A stretch of DNA of 23,591 nucleotides from Lachnospiraceae bacterium (GCA_017958465.1 JAGDCQ010000004.1:1-23591); one strand, 5' to 3'. Shown: positions 6,108 to 14,849, counted from the first letter of the stretch. Made by a program: numbers and translations. The notes: a model not told the origin generated them from the sequence alone.

Positions 6108-7328
6108 ATGGCTGAAGTAAACAAAAATTATCTTGATCTGAGAGGAAGCTACCTTTTTTCGACGATAGCAAAAAAGGTACGCGAATACTCCGAAACACAT
6201 GAAGACCGCCGTATCATAAGGCTTGGTATCGGCGATGTGACCCTTCCCCTGTGTCCCGCTGTCACGGATGCGCTCCACAAAGCGGTTGACGAGATGGGAG
6301 ATGCGGCTACTTTCCGCGGCTACGCACCGGATCTTGGCTACGAGTTCCTTCGTAACGCTATCGCTGAAAACGACTTTAAGGCGCGCGACTGCGATATTTC
6401 TGCCGATGAGATATTTGTATCGGACGGCGCAAAGAGCGATTCCGGCAATATCCAGGAGTTATTCGGACCGGACAACATTGTTGCTGTCTGCGACCCTGTC
6501 TACCCTGTATATGTGGATTCAAACATAATGGCAGGCAGGCACGGAAAGTTTGACGAGGCAACCGGGACCTTCAGCAGGTTCCTGTACCTTCCCTGCGACG
6601 CAGGAAACGGCTTTTGCCCCGAACTTCCAAAGGAAAAGGCGGACATCATCTACCTTTGCTATCCCAACAACCCCACAGGCGCTGCCATCACAAAGGCCGA
6701 GCTTAAAAAGTGGGTCGACTATGCAAATTCCACAGGAGCGGTGATCATCTATGATGCCGCTTATGAGGCTTATATCACAGAGGAGGGCATCCCCCACTCC
6801 ATCTACGAGATAGAGGGGGCAAGGGAATGTGCCATCGAGCTCCATTCCTTCTCGAAAAACGCCGGTTTCACGGGCCTTCGCCTCGGCTACACCGTTGTAC
6901 CGAAGGATCTTAAGCGCGGCGGGGTCGCCCTGCACGGACTTTGGGCAAGGAGGCACGGCACGAAATACAACGGTGCCCCTTACATCGTCCAGAGAGCCGG
7001 AGAAGCCGTTTATTCCGAGGAAGGGAAAAAACAGGTTGCAGGCCAGGTGGCATTTTACCTCAATAACGCAAAGTATATCCGGGAAAACCTTAAGTCCTTG
7101 GGCTTTACGGTTTATGGCGGCGTAAACTCGCCTTATATCTGGCTTAAAACGCCTTCGGGCCTTACAAGCTGGGAGTTCTTTGACGAACTGCTTGCAAAGG
7201 CGCAGATTGTCGGGACACCCGGAGCAGGCTTCGGAGCCCACGGCGAGGGGTATTTCAGGCTCACGGCCTTTGGAAAATATGAGGATGCGGTGGAAGCCGT
7301 ATCGAGGATAAAAGAAACTGCTTTCTAG
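6108..7328 (+). CDS. dapL: LL-diaminopimelate aminotransferase
   Basis: A 406-residue PLP-dependent class I/II aminotransferase. It transfers the amino group of glutamate to tetrahydrodipicolinate, giving LL-diaminopimelate for lysine and peptidoglycan in one step. The N-terminus NYLDLRGSYLFSTIAKKV and the segment RLGIGDVTLPLCPAV are typical of DapL, as are CYPNNPTGAAIT (184-195) and SFSKNAGFTGLRLGY, where Lys250 binds PLP. It begins two bases after the ANTAR gene stop, with a weak GGAG inside the upstream coding end, so translation is probably coupled. Placement in a glutamine synthetase operon links glutamate status to cell-wall precursor supply; that link is inference. Confidence 0.92.
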   Translation: MAEVNKNYLDLRGSYLFSTIAKKVREYSETHEDRRIIRLGIGDVTLPLCPAVTDALHKAVDEMGDAATFRGYAPDLGYEFLRNAIAENDFKARDCDISADEIFVSDGAKSDSGNIQELFGPDNIVAVCDPVYPVYVDSNIMAGRHGKFDEATGTFSRFLYLPCDAGNGFCPELPKEKADIIYLCYPNNPTGAAITKAELKKWVDYANSTGAVIIYDAAYEAYITEEGIPHSIYEIEGARECAIELHSFSKNAGFTGLRLGYTVVPKDLKRGGVALHGLWARRHGTKYNGAPYIVQRAGEAVYSEEGKKQVAGQVAFYLNNAKYIRENLKSLGFTVYGGVNSPYIWLKTPSGLTSWEFFDELLAKAQIVGTPGAGFGAHGEGYFRLTAFGKYEDAVEAVSRIKETAF

Positions 7329-7337
7329 GAGAAGATC

Positions 7338-9176
7338 ATGTGCGGAATTGTTGGATATTGCGGGAAAAAACAGGCAGCGCCCATCCTGTTGGAGGGGCTT
7401 TCGAAACTTGAGTACAGAGGCTACGATTCGGCGGGCCTCGCAGTGAGGAATGATGCAGGTAAGGTCGAGATAGTTAAGGCAAAGGGCCGTCTTTCGGTAC
7501 TTGCAAACAAGACCTCTGACGGAACTACCCTCAAAGGCAACTGCGGCATCGGCCACACCCGCTGGGCTACACATGGCGAGCCCAGTGAGACAAACGCTCA
7601 CCCTCATTGCAGCGACGACGGCAATGTTGTGGGGGTTCACAACGGCATCATCGAAAACTACGTGGAGATAAGGGAAAAACTCCTGCGTCACGATTATTCC
7701 TTCTACTCGGAGACGGATACGGAAGCTCTTGTGAAGCTGGTGGACTATTACTACAACAAATACAAGGGCGGCCCCATCGACGCCATAGCAAAGACTATGG
7801 TGCGCGTCCGCGGGTCTTACGCTCTTGCCATCATGTTCAAAGAATATCCCGGCGAGATATACGTTGCCCGTAAGGACAGCCCCCTCATCATCGGAGAGGG
7901 CAAAGGTGAATCCTACATCGCAAGCGATGTTCCGGCTATCCTTAAGTATACAAGAAGCGTTTACTACATCGGAAACCTTGAGATGGCCTGCCTTAAGGAC
8001 GACCAGGTAACTTTCTATAACCTGGACGGTGAAGTGGTCACAAAGGAGCCGGTGGAGATCAAGTGGGATGCAAAAGCCGCTGAAAAGAACGGCTTTGAGC
8101 ATTTCATGATCAAGGAGATCCATGAGCAGCCAAAGGCGGTACAGGACACTGTAAACGCCTATACAAACGATGGTAAGATCGACTTTTCGAAGGTCGGTAT
8201 TACCGAGGAAGAGATTAAGAAAATAACAAATATCGATATCGTTGCCTGCGGCTCCGCCTACCATGTGGGAATGGTGGCCCAATACGTGTTTGAGACACTT
8301 GCGGGGATCCCTGTCCGCGTGGAGCTTGCTTCGGAGTTCCGCTACAGAGATCCGCTCCTTTCGGACTCAACCCTTGTGATAGCAGTGAGCCAGTCCGGGG
8401 AGACGGCCGACACCCTTGCAGCCATCAGGGAGGCAAAGGCTAAGAATGCGCCCACACTTGGTATTGTAAACGTTCTTGGAAGCACCATCGCCAGGGAAGC
8501 GGACCATGTTATGTACACTTACGCCGGCCCGGAGATAGCCGTTGCAACAACAAAGGCCTACAGCGCCCAGCTTGTGGCCGCAGATCTCCTTGCCATGTAT
8601 TTTGCGCTTATCCGCGGGAAGATAAATGAAGAGCAGGTGAAGGGCTATATCGGCGAACTGAACGCGATCCCCGGAAAGATCGAAAAGATCCTTGAGGACA
8701 AGGAGCGAATCCAGTGGTTTGCCGCTAAATACTCGATCCTTAAAGATGCCTTCTTTATCGGACGAGGCATCGACTATGCCGCATCCCTTGAGGGAAGTCT
8801 CAAGATGAAGGAGATAAGCTATGTTCACTCCGAAGCCTATGCGGCAGGCGAGCTCAAACACGGTACTATCAGCCTTATCGAGGACGGAACCCTTGTGATC
8901 GGCCTTCTTACCCAGGGCAAGCTCTATGAGAAGACGCTTTCAAACCTTGTGGAAGTAAAGAGCCGCGGGGCATACCTTATGGCCGTTACCACTTACGGAA
9001 ACTACGCCATCGAGGATGTGGTGGACTTCACCGTTTACATCCCGAGGACAGAGCCGCTGTTTGCCGTGAGTCTCGCCATAATCCCGCTCCAGCTGATGGG
9101 CTACTACCTGTCAGTGGCAAAGGGCCTTGACGTGGACAAACCCAGAAACCTTGCAAAAAGTGTTACAGTAGAATAA
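7338..9176 (+). CDS. glmS: Glutamine-fructose-6-phosphate aminotransferase (isomerising)
   Basis: A 612-residue enzyme, the normal full length. It makes glucosamine-6-phosphate from fructose-6-phosphate and glutamine, the first step to UDP-GlcNAc. The protein starts MCGIVGYCG, so Cys2 becomes the N-terminal nucleophile of the amidotransferase domain (about 2-220), which also shows GHTRWATHG and NGIIENY. Two SIS isomerase domains follow (about 285-600), with VACGSAYHVG, VSQSGETADTL and the C-terminal KPRNLAKSVTVE. AGGAG overlaps the dapL stop codon, so it is the last gene of the glnA operon. I see no glmS ribozyme, which fits an internal operon position. A terminator follows directly. Confidence 0.96.
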   Translation: MCGIVGYCGKKQAAPILLEGLSKLEYRGYDSAGLAVRNDAGKVEIVKAKGRLSVLANKTSDGTTLKGNCGIGHTRWATHGEPSETNAHPHCSDDGNVVGVHNGIIENYVEIREKLLRHDYSFYSETDTEALVKLVDYYYNKYKGGPIDAIAKTMVRVRGSYALAIMFKEYPGEIYVARKDSPLIIGEGKGESYIASDVPAILKYTRSVYYIGNLEMACLKDDQVTFYNLDGEVVTKEPVEIKWDAKAAEKNGFEHFMIKEIHEQPKAVQDTVNAYTNDGKIDFSKVGITEEEIKKITNIDIVACGSAYHVGMVAQYVFETLAGIPVRVELASEFRYRDPLLSDSTLVIAVSQSGETADTLAAIREAKAKNAPTLGIVNVLGSTIAREADHVMYTYAGPEIAVATTKAYSAQLVAADLLAMYFALIRGKINEEQVKGYIGELNAIPGKIEKILEDKERIQWFAAKYSILKDAFFIGRGIDYAASLEGSLKMKEISYVHSEAYAAGELKHGTISLIEDGTLVIGLLTQGKLYEKTLSNLVEVKSRGAYLMAVTTYGNYAIEDVVDFTVYIPRTEPLFAVSLAIIPLQLMGYYLSVAKGLDVDKPRNLAKSVTVE

Positions 9177-9181
9177 AGCAG

Positions 9182-9212
9182 AAAACGGTGCGGAGCGATC
9201 CGCACCGTTTTG
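9182..9212 (+). terminator. Terminator after glmS
   Basis: AAAACGGTGCGGA (9182-9194) pairs perfectly with TCCGCACCGTTTT (9199-9211) around the tetraloop GCGA. It closes the glnA operon six bases after the stop codon. Confidence 0.88.
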
Positions 9213-9223
9213 CTATATTGCAT

Positions 9224-9252
9224 TTGAAAGTGAAACAGGCAGGTGTTATAAT
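9224..9252 (+). promoter_or_regulatory. Promoter of the GMP synthetase gene
   Basis: TTGAAA (9224-9229), 17 bases, TATAAT (9247-9252). The short leader that follows has no terminator or hexaloop hairpin, unlike those of the nitrogen genes. AGGAGG (9269-9274) lies ten bases before the ATG. Confidence 0.8.
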
Positions 9253-9284
9253 AAAACAAATAAAAACCAGGAGGGACCCCAACC

Positions 9285-10295
9285 ATGTCCGAAAGAAGTG
9301 AATACTACTCTAACAGTGAAAACATCAGGCCCGAATCCATGGAGCGCATCGAGACCAGAGCTCAGGCCGACAAGTTCATCGAAGAACAGGTGAAGAGCCT
9401 TCAAAAGCAGATAGGAGACGGAAAAGTCCTTTTGGCGCTGTCTGGCGGCGTCGATTCTTCTGTTGTGGCTGCGCTCTTGATAAAAGCTGTGGGCAAACAG
9501 CTTACCTGCATCCACGTAAACCACGGCCTTATGCGCAAAGGCGAGAGCCAGATGGTCATTGATGTTTTTTCAAAGCAGCTCGGAGCAAACCTTGTGTATG
9601 TGGACGCTACAGACCGCTTCCTCGACCTTCTTGCGGGTGTGAGCGATCCCGAGCAGAAGCGTAAGATAATAGGCGGCGAGTTCATCAAAGTATTTGATGA
9701 AGAGGCTGCAAAGATAGAAGGCGTGGGCTTCCTGGGCCAGGGGACCATCTATCCCGATATCCTCGAGAGCAAGGACGGCATCAAGGCCCATCACAATGTT
9801 GGCGGCCTTCCGGAAGAGGTCAAGCTTGAGCTTGTAGAGCCGTTAAAGCTCCTTTTCAAGGACGAAGTGCGTGTTGTAGGCTCAGCACTTGGTCTTCCCG
9901 ATGAAATGGTCAACCGTCAGCCCTTCCCGGGCCCGGGCCTTGGAGTAAGGTGCACCGGCGCCATCACAAGGGATCGTCTTGAGGCTCTCCGCGAGTCCGA
10001 CGCTATCCTTAGGGAAGAGTTCAAAAACGCCGGTCTTGACAAGAAGGTATGGCAGTACTTCACGGTTGTTCCGGACCTTAAGGCCACAGGCGTAAAGGAC
10101 GGAAAGCGTGCCTTTGAGTGGGTTTGCATCATCCGCGCCGTTAACACCAAAGACGCCATGTCTGCCACTATCGAAAGAGTGGACTGGGAGCTCCTTGAAA
10201 AGATCTCGTACAGGATCACACATGAAGTAAAGGGCATCAACCGCTGCCTGTACGACATTACGGCGAAGCCCACAGGGACCATAGAGTTCGAATAA
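9285..10295 (+). CDS. guaA: GMP synthetase, ATP-pyrophosphatase subunit (no amidotransferase domain)
   Basis: A 336-residue protein holding only the synthetase part of GMP synthase, which converts XMP to GMP using ATP. The P-loop-like motif SGGVDSS is at 53-59; later come HHNVGGLPEE, a lid region, and the C-terminal dimerisation domain with RQPFPGPGLGVRCTGAIT and the end KPTGTIEFE. Usual bacterial GuaA is about 510-525 residues with an N-terminal class I glutamine amidotransferase of about 190 residues. Here those are absent and replaced by a short, Ser/Glu-rich N-terminus of about 30 residues. The upstream promoter and terminator exclude a frameshifted amidotransferase just before it. It may use free ammonia or a separately encoded amidotransferase subunit, as in archaea. 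Confidence 0.9.
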   Translation: MSERSEYYSNSENIRPESMERIETRAQADKFIEEQVKSLQKQIGDGKVLLALSGGVDSSVVAALLIKAVGKQLTCIHVNHGLMRKGESQMVIDVFSKQLGANLVYVDATDRFLDLLAGVSDPEQKRKIIGGEFIKVFDEEAAKIEGVGFLGQGTIYPDILESKDGIKAHHNVGGLPEEVKLELVEPLKLLFKDEVRVVGSALGLPDEMVNRQPFPGPGLGVRCTGAITRDRLEALRESDAILREEFKNAGLDKKVWQYFTVVPDLKATGVKDGKRAFEWVCIIRAVNTKDAMSATIERVDWELLEKISYRITHEVKGINRCLYDITAKPTGTIEFE

Positions 10296-10382
10296 GTCCG
10301 AAGGACTTATTCAAACTCCCTTATTGACTCGCTTCGCTCATCAATAAGTATCGCTTGAATAAGCCTTGCGGCTTATTCAAGC
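10290..10382. repeat. Cluster of three palindromic hairpin repeats
   Basis: Three hairpins in a row: 10290-10299 with 10303-10312 (10 bp, loop GAA); CTTATTGA (10320-10327) with TCAATAAG (10341-10348); and 10353-10365 with 10370-10382 (13 bp, loop TTGC). All share the core (G)AATAAG/CTTATT(C). There is no run of T after any of them, so they are not classical terminators. The guaA stop codon (10293-10295) lies within the first. They resemble REP-like intergenic palindromes, and could stabilise the 3' end of the mRNA. Confidence 0.7.
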
Positions 10383-10414
10383 TCAATACTGACAATAGAC
10401 CGCGGGAGGTATTT

Positions 10415-11812
10415 ATGGGGAAAAGCAAAGAGGGGTATCAGACAACAAAGAAAGAGTACTGGGCTTATTGTATTTTCTTTCTTGGCCAGAACCTGTTATG
10501 GGGGTTTGCGGGCTACATTGAAACATTTCTCACGGACATAGGGATAGCGGCGGCTACGGCTGCCGCCATCCTCATCATCCCTAAGCTCTGGGATGCCGTG
10601 AATGACGTGCTGTTCGGCTATATCGTGGACAGGTACACCTTTAAGAACGGGCAGAAATTCATCCCCTGGATCAGGGTCGGTGTTTCAGCCCTTGGAATAA
10701 CGACGGTAGCGCTTTTTGCGATCCCGGAATCCATGCCATCCACGGGAAAAGTGGTATGGTTCCTGATCGCCTACATTCTCTTTGACGCAGCCTACACGAT
10801 ACAGGATACGCCTGTGTTTGCGTTAACTACGGTAATGACGTCAAACGTGACCGAAAGGACGTCGATAATTGCGGGTGGAAAGCTCTGGGCAATGGTCGGC
10901 GGGACGGTTGCGACGGTCATCATCCCTTTGGTCCGTCCAAGGCTTGGCTGGCTTACATCCTGCATAGTATTTGTGGTGGTTTCCGTCATTCTTATGATCC
11001 CGCTCCTGTTCTTCTCAAAAGAGCGTCACACGGAAGCGGCAAAAGCCCAGGAAAACCCGGGCTTCAGGGAAATGCTCAAATATCTGCGTCACAACAGATA
11101 CCTTATAGTCGCGCTTATCGCCATGCTTTTGCTCGGGCTTTCCAGCGTAGAGCAGAAAATGGCCATCTACATGGGGCGTATCTGCCTTGGACGTGAGGAT
11201 ATGGCGACGCTCATAGCCGGCGGCGTGGCGCTTTCCGTCATTCTTGTATCGGCGCTTGTTCCGGTACTTGCAAGGAAGTGGGACAAATTCAACGTTCTCT
11301 GCGTTGGTCTTGTGTTTGCCATCGTGATGGATGTGGCATCCTTCTTTGTGGGATACGGCAGTGTTGCGGGGGCGCTGGTTATGGTTATGCTAAAGTGCAC
11401 GGGCCTTGGCTTCTGGCAGGTAATCATATATATGCTGATCGCGGATACGGTGGAGTACGGCACATACAAATCCGGCACGAGGGCAGCGGGTATTACCTTC
11501 TCCCTTCAGTGCTTTGTTGCTAAGCTGAAAAACGCCCTGATAGGCTCCATAGTTCTTTTCTCCCTTTCGAGGATCGGGTTTGTGGAAGGCGAAAACGCGG
11601 CCCAGCCCGAAGGCGTTGCGGACGGCGTGTGGAAGCTTTTCAACCTCCTTCCCGCCGCAGGCTTCCTTGTTGCGGTCCTTATCCTCATCTTTTTCTTCAA
11701 GCTCAGGACCGGCGACGTCCAGACCATGTCGAAATACAATAACGGCGAGATAAGCAGGGAAGAGGCCGAAAAAGAGCTTGCGGGCAGGTTTGGCAAGGCC
11801 GCTGAAAAGTAA
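10415..11812 (+). CDS. GPH-family sugar:cation symporter (MFS)
   Basis: A 465-residue polytopic membrane protein. The ATG at 10415 has GGGAGGT close upstream; the in-frame extension to 10355 would lie in the palindromic repeats. The sequence has about twelve hydrophobic segments. Family marks of the glycoside-pentoside-hexuronide symporters are visible: KLWDAVNDVLFGYIVDR after the second segment, and ADTVEYGTYKSGTRAAGI in the cytoplasmic region before the last segments. The C-terminal tail is charged. Such proteins import glycosides or related anionic sugars with Na+ or H+. The substrate cannot be read from the sequence. The next gene starts 17 bases downstream and encodes a phosphodiester glycosidase-domain protein, which suggests joint handling of a glycoside. 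No promoter of its own was evident. Confidence 0.85.
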   Translation: MGKSKEGYQTTKKEYWAYCIFFLGQNLLWGFAGYIETFLTDIGIAAATAAAILIIPKLWDAVNDVLFGYIVDRYTFKNGQKFIPWIRVGVSALGITTVALFAIPESMPSTGKVVWFLIAYILFDAAYTIQDTPVFALTTVMTSNVTERTSIIAGGKLWAMVGGTVATVIIPLVRPRLGWLTSCIVFVVVSVILMIPLLFFSKERHTEAAKAQENPGFREMLKYLRHNRYLIVALIAMLLLGLSSVEQKMAIYMGRICLGREDMATLIAGGVALSVILVSALVPVLARKWDKFNVLCVGLVFAIVMDVASFFVGYGSVAGALVMVMLKCTGLGFWQVIIYMLIADTVEYGTYKSGTRAAGITFSLQCFVAKLKNALIGSIVLFSLSRIGFVEGENAAQPEGVADGVWKLFNLLPAAGFLVAVLILIFFFKLRTGDVQTMSKYNNGEISREEAEKELAGRFGKAAEK

Positions 11813-11829
11813 TAGCTGTAGGAAAACAG

Positions 11830-13275
11830 ATGGATTCTTTTGTTAAGACATATGAATACGATAACGGGGAGATCCAGAGGGTGCATACGGTGATCCTCGA
11901 AAAGGGGCTTGGATTCAGGTTTTTCAAGCCCCGTCATAACCCTTTGGCTTTTGAGAGGATATGCACTCTTTACAGGACTTTCACTGTGCCAAGGCTCCCC
12001 ATCATCTTTGGAAGGATGATGCATTTTTGTCTTCCGGAAGGGATAGAGGTACCGGAGAAAGTACTTGAGTTCTGCAGGGCTTTCGAAAACAGGTACGGCG
12101 TTTTGGCGGATGACCTTAACAAAGTCACCGTTGCCTTCAGGGAGGCGCTCCGTATAAGGCGGGACGGAAGTGTCTTTGAACGAAAAAGCGCAGGTGCGGG
12201 CGGAGCAGTCCTTGAGTTTTACGAGTATCTGAAGAGCAGAGGATTTGCAAAAGTAGTCTGCGGAAAGCTGCCCTACAACAAGTTTCTCCCCGTTTCAAAT
12301 GACTTCGGATTGCTCTCGGAGTCTGAAAAAGACGCTGAAATACGTGCGAATTCCACTTTCTTTGTAATGGATTCCTTTGATGTGGCTTCTGCATATGACT
12401 GTATCGGAACCCCAATAGGACTTACAGTTGAAGAAGGAACGGTCCTCACTCCGCCGCTTTTTGGGCGGGAGGCCTTTGCAGTCCGGAAAAACGGTAATGT
12501 TGCGATAGAAAAGATCACACTTGATGACCTTTGTGTCTCAGTTGGAGGCTTTAAGTTTAAGAACGGCAGTGAGGGAGTTTCATTCTTTGAAAGGCCCGGC
12601 AGGGCAAAAACGCCTGCCGCGTCACGGGAAAGTTGTGCAGAGCTCGTGATAGTCGGAAGGAAGGTTAGGGCTGTCAAAAGAGGTGGAAATACTGTCATAC
12701 CGGCATCAGGCTTTGTTATCAGGCTTGACATGCGCCAAAAAAGGTTTGTGGACCTTTTGGATGATGAAAAGTTTTTTGGCTTTGTTGACGCACCTGTGGC
12801 CTATGAGGGCCTGGAAGATGTGAGGTTTGCCGTAGCGGCAGGGAACCCGGCTGTGATCGAAGGAGAAAAAGTCCTGAATTTCAGGGCCAAGTTCTACAAC
12901 ATAAAGAAGCTTTGGACGGTCAAATACCCGCCGACCCTTTTTCCTGTCGATTTTGAAAGAGCAAGGGCTCCGAGAATGGTCATAGGGGCATTAAAAGACG
13001 GGAGACTCTCTCTTGTGTGGGCAGAGGGCAAGAGCAAGTTTAATTACGAGCCCGGCGTCGAATCCTGCGGCGCCAGCCTTAAGGAAATGGCTGATATCTG
13101 CGAGGATATCGGACTGTATAATGCAGTTCACCTTGACGGCGGCGGATCTGCGCAGCTCCTTCTCAACGGCAGTCGCAAACTCAAGATCTCAGACCGCAAC
13201 AAAGCCGACAAGAGTGAGGCAGAGCGGGCTGTACCGCTCGGGATATGTTTAACTTCTCAATCCATTGAAGGTTGA
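11830..13275 (+). CDS. Phosphodiester glycosidase (NAGPA) domain protein
   Basis: A 481-residue protein, predicted cytoplasmic: no signal peptide or membrane segment is seen. Residues about 295-480 match the phosphodiester glycosidase domain (PF09992), named for the human enzyme that removes GlcNAc from mannose-6-phosphate diesters. Visible marks are RMVIGALKDGRLSLVWAEG, the helix SLKEMADICEDIGLYNAV, and HLDGGGSAQ (434-442), the family's most conserved motif, then a closing AVPLGICL. Residues 1-290 are not recognised. A weak AGGA precedes the chosen ATG; a second ATG near 12015 after GGAAGG is an alternative start but would remove 62 residues. Most bacterial members are exported, so the lack of a signal peptide is notable. 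Its TGA stop lies inside the -35 box of purF. Confidence 0.7.
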   Translation: MDSFVKTYEYDNGEIQRVHTVILEKGLGFRFFKPRHNPLAFERICTLYRTFTVPRLPIIFGRMMHFCLPEGIEVPEKVLEFCRAFENRYGVLADDLNKVTVAFREALRIRRDGSVFERKSAGAGGAVLEFYEYLKSRGFAKVVCGKLPYNKFLPVSNDFGLLSESEKDAEIRANSTFFVMDSFDVASAYDCIGTPIGLTVEEGTVLTPPLFGREAFAVRKNGNVAIEKITLDDLCVSVGGFKFKNGSEGVSFFERPGRAKTPAASRESCAELVIVGRKVRAVKRGGNTVIPASGFVIRLDMRQKRFVDLLDDEKFFGFVDAPVAYEGLEDVRFAVAAGNPAVIEGEKVLNFRAKFYNIKKLWTVKYPPTLFPVDFERARAPRMVIGALKDGRLSLVWAEGKSKFNYEPGVESCGASLKEMADICEDIGLYNAVHLDGGGSAQLLLNGSRKLKISDRNKADKSEAERAVPLGICLTSQSIEG

Positions 13276-13300
13276 CAACAAAAAAGTAATAATGTATAAT
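13272..13300 (+). promoter_or_regulatory. purF promoter, overlapping the upstream stop codon
   Basis: A consensus TTGACA (13272-13277), 17 bases, and TATAAT (13295-13300). The TGA stop of the upstream gene (13273-13275) is part of the -35 box. The start point is expected near 13307. Confidence 0.88.
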
Positions 13301-13309
13301 CCGGCTCAT

Positions 13310-13363
13310 GAACAAAGACGTTCGCTTCCCCGGCAGGTGTTGGGGAAACGGGCGTCTTTTTTT
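13310..13363 (+). promoter_or_regulatory. purF leader attenuator: ANTAR-type hexaloop overlapping a terminator
   Basis: Terminator form: AAAGACGTTCG (13314-13324) pairs with CGGGCGTCTTT (13349-13359) using two G-U pairs; inside, TTCCCC (13326-13331) pairs with GGGGAA (13342-13347), loop of ten, and T's run to 13363. Alternative form: GAAC (13310-13313) pairs with GTTC (13320-13323) around the loop AAAGAC (13314-13319), with A1 and G4. The forms are mutually exclusive. Confidence 0.78.
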
Positions 13364-13393
13364 GAACCTCACAGAAGAGAAAGGTCGAAAAAG

Positions 13394-14821
13394 ATGGGTA
13401 TCCATGAAGAATGCGGAGTATTCGGAATTATAGGGGATAGAAGGGAAAATATCGCCGAAGACGTCTATTATGGGCTGTATGCCCTTCAGCACCGGGGGCA
13501 GGAGAGCTGTGGCATAGTTGTTAATGATGATGGTGTTTTTGCCGCTCATAAGGATCTTGGACTGGTGGGCGAGGTGTTTACGGAGTCGGAACTTATAGAC
13601 TTCCCGGGCGGAAAGATGGCCATAGGACATGTCAGATACGGTACAACGGGAGGCAATACCTTAAGCAATATCCAGCCTATGGTAGTGAGCCACCAGAAAG
13701 GAAACCTGGCTTTAAGCCACAACGGCAACCTTACTAACGCCCTTGAACTCAGGGACAAGCTGGAGCTTACGGGGGCGATCTTCCATTCGACGAGCGATAC
13801 AGAGACCATCTGCTATATGATCACCAGGGAAAGGCTTAAGACACGGAGCATAGAACAGGCCGTGCAAAGCGCGGTAAAGTACCTTGAGGGGGCTTTCAGT
13901 CTTGTTATGATGTCCGCCACCAAGCTGATCGCAGTGCGCGATCCTAAGGGCTTTAGGCCGCTTTGCTACGGCAAGAGGAAAGACGGGGCTTATGTAGTGG
14001 CCTCTGAGAGCTGCGCTCTTGATGCCGTGGGTGCTTCCTTCATAAGAGATGTCGAGCCCGGGGAAATGCTTGTTTTCTCAACGGAAAAACCGGGTGCGGA
14101 GCCTGTCTCCTACAGGGAAGACTGCGGAAAAGCCATAAGCCCGTGCATCTTTGAATATATTTATTTTGCAAGGCCGGATTCCACCATAGACGGTGTTTCG
14201 GTGCACGAGACAAGAGTAAGTGCGGGGAGGATCCTTGCAAGGGAGTTCCCGGCGGATGCAGATGTTGTCGTTGGGGTTCCGGATTCGGGCCTGGATGCGG
14301 CTCTCGGGTTTGCGCAGGAGAGCGGGATCCCCTACGAAATCGGCCTCATAAAGAACAAATATGTGGGCAGGAGCTTTATAGCGCCTTCGCAGGGACTGCG
14401 CACGGACACGGTCAGGATCAAGCTCAGCCCTGTAAGGCGCGTGCTCAAAGGGAAGCGTGTAGTGCTGATAGACGATTCCATAGTGCGCGGTACGACGAGC
14501 AAGCGTATCATCAACATTCTGCGGGAGGCCGGGGCAAAAGAGATACACTTAAGGATCTCCTCACCACCCTTCAGGCATCCCTGCTTTTACGGTGTCGATA
14601 TAGATTCTGAGGACAACCTTATAGCGAACCATCATACGCCGGAACAGATAGCAGAGCTCATCGGGGCCGATTCCATCGGCTTTCTGCCCATCGGGTGCCT
14701 AAAGGAGATGAGCGGCTGCGAAAGATTCTGCAGTGCCTGCTTTGACGGTGAATACCCTTCGGGTATCCCAAAAGATACAAGAAAAGACCGCTTTGAGCGC
14801 AAGCTTACAGCCGCCGATTAA
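13394..14821 (+). CDS. purF: Amidophosphoribosyltransferase
   Basis: A 475-residue enzyme that makes 5-phosphoribosylamine from PRPP and glutamine, the committed step of purine synthesis. The start chosen is ATG 13394 with GAAAGG nine bases upstream; an earlier in-frame ORF from 13265 would run back through the attenuator and promoter. The protein begins MGIHEECGVFGI, a short propeptide whose removal would expose Cys7 as the glutamine nucleophile. YALQHRGQESCGI and GHVRYGTTGG follow in the amidotransferase domain. The PRPP-binding site is VVLIDDSIVRGTTSK in the C-terminal half. CDIDSPP-type Cys motifs near the end (ERFCSACFDGEYP) suggest the Fe-S-containing Bacillus type. It has its own promoter and a nitrogen-type attenuator. 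Confidence 0.95.
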   Translation: MGIHEECGVFGIIGDRRENIAEDVYYGLYALQHRGQESCGIVVNDDGVFAAHKDLGLVGEVFTESELIDFPGGKMAIGHVRYGTTGGNTLSNIQPMVVSHQKGNLALSHNGNLTNALELRDKLELTGAIFHSTSDTETICYMITRERLKTRSIEQAVQSAVKYLEGAFSLVMMSATKLIAVRDPKGFRPLCYGKRKDGAYVVASESCALDAVGASFIRDVEPGEMLVFSTEKPGAEPVSYREDCGKAISPCIFEYIYFARPDSTIDGVSVHETRVSAGRILAREFPADADVVVGVPDSGLDAALGFAQESGIPYEIGLIKNKYVGRSFIAPSQGLRTDTVRIKLSPVRRVLKGKRVVLIDDSIVRGTTSKRIINILREAGAKEIHLRISSPPFRHPCFYGVDIDSEDNLIANHHTPEQIAELIGADSIGFLPIGCLKEMSGCERFCSACFDGEYPSGIPKDTRKDRFERKLTAAD

Positions 14822-14849
14822 AAAAAGATAAAAAAGTTTAAAAAACCTC

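Noticed and set aside
5518..6198. Minus-strand ORFs opposite the ANTAR gene
   Set aside because: No ribosome site or recognisable domain, and the plus-strand ANTAR domain is clear.
7338..7360. glmS ribozyme in the leader of glmS
   Set aside because: Only nine bases separate dapL from glmS, so no ribozyme can be accommodated.
6519..8282. 587-codon minus-strand ORF opposite dapL and glmS
   Set aside because: It spans two strongly recognised genes on the plus strand and its translation shows no domain; antisense openness caused by codon use.
13265..13393. N-terminal extension of PurF from TTG 13265
   Set aside because: It would read through the purF promoter and attenuator and would separate the nucleophile Cys from the N-terminus.
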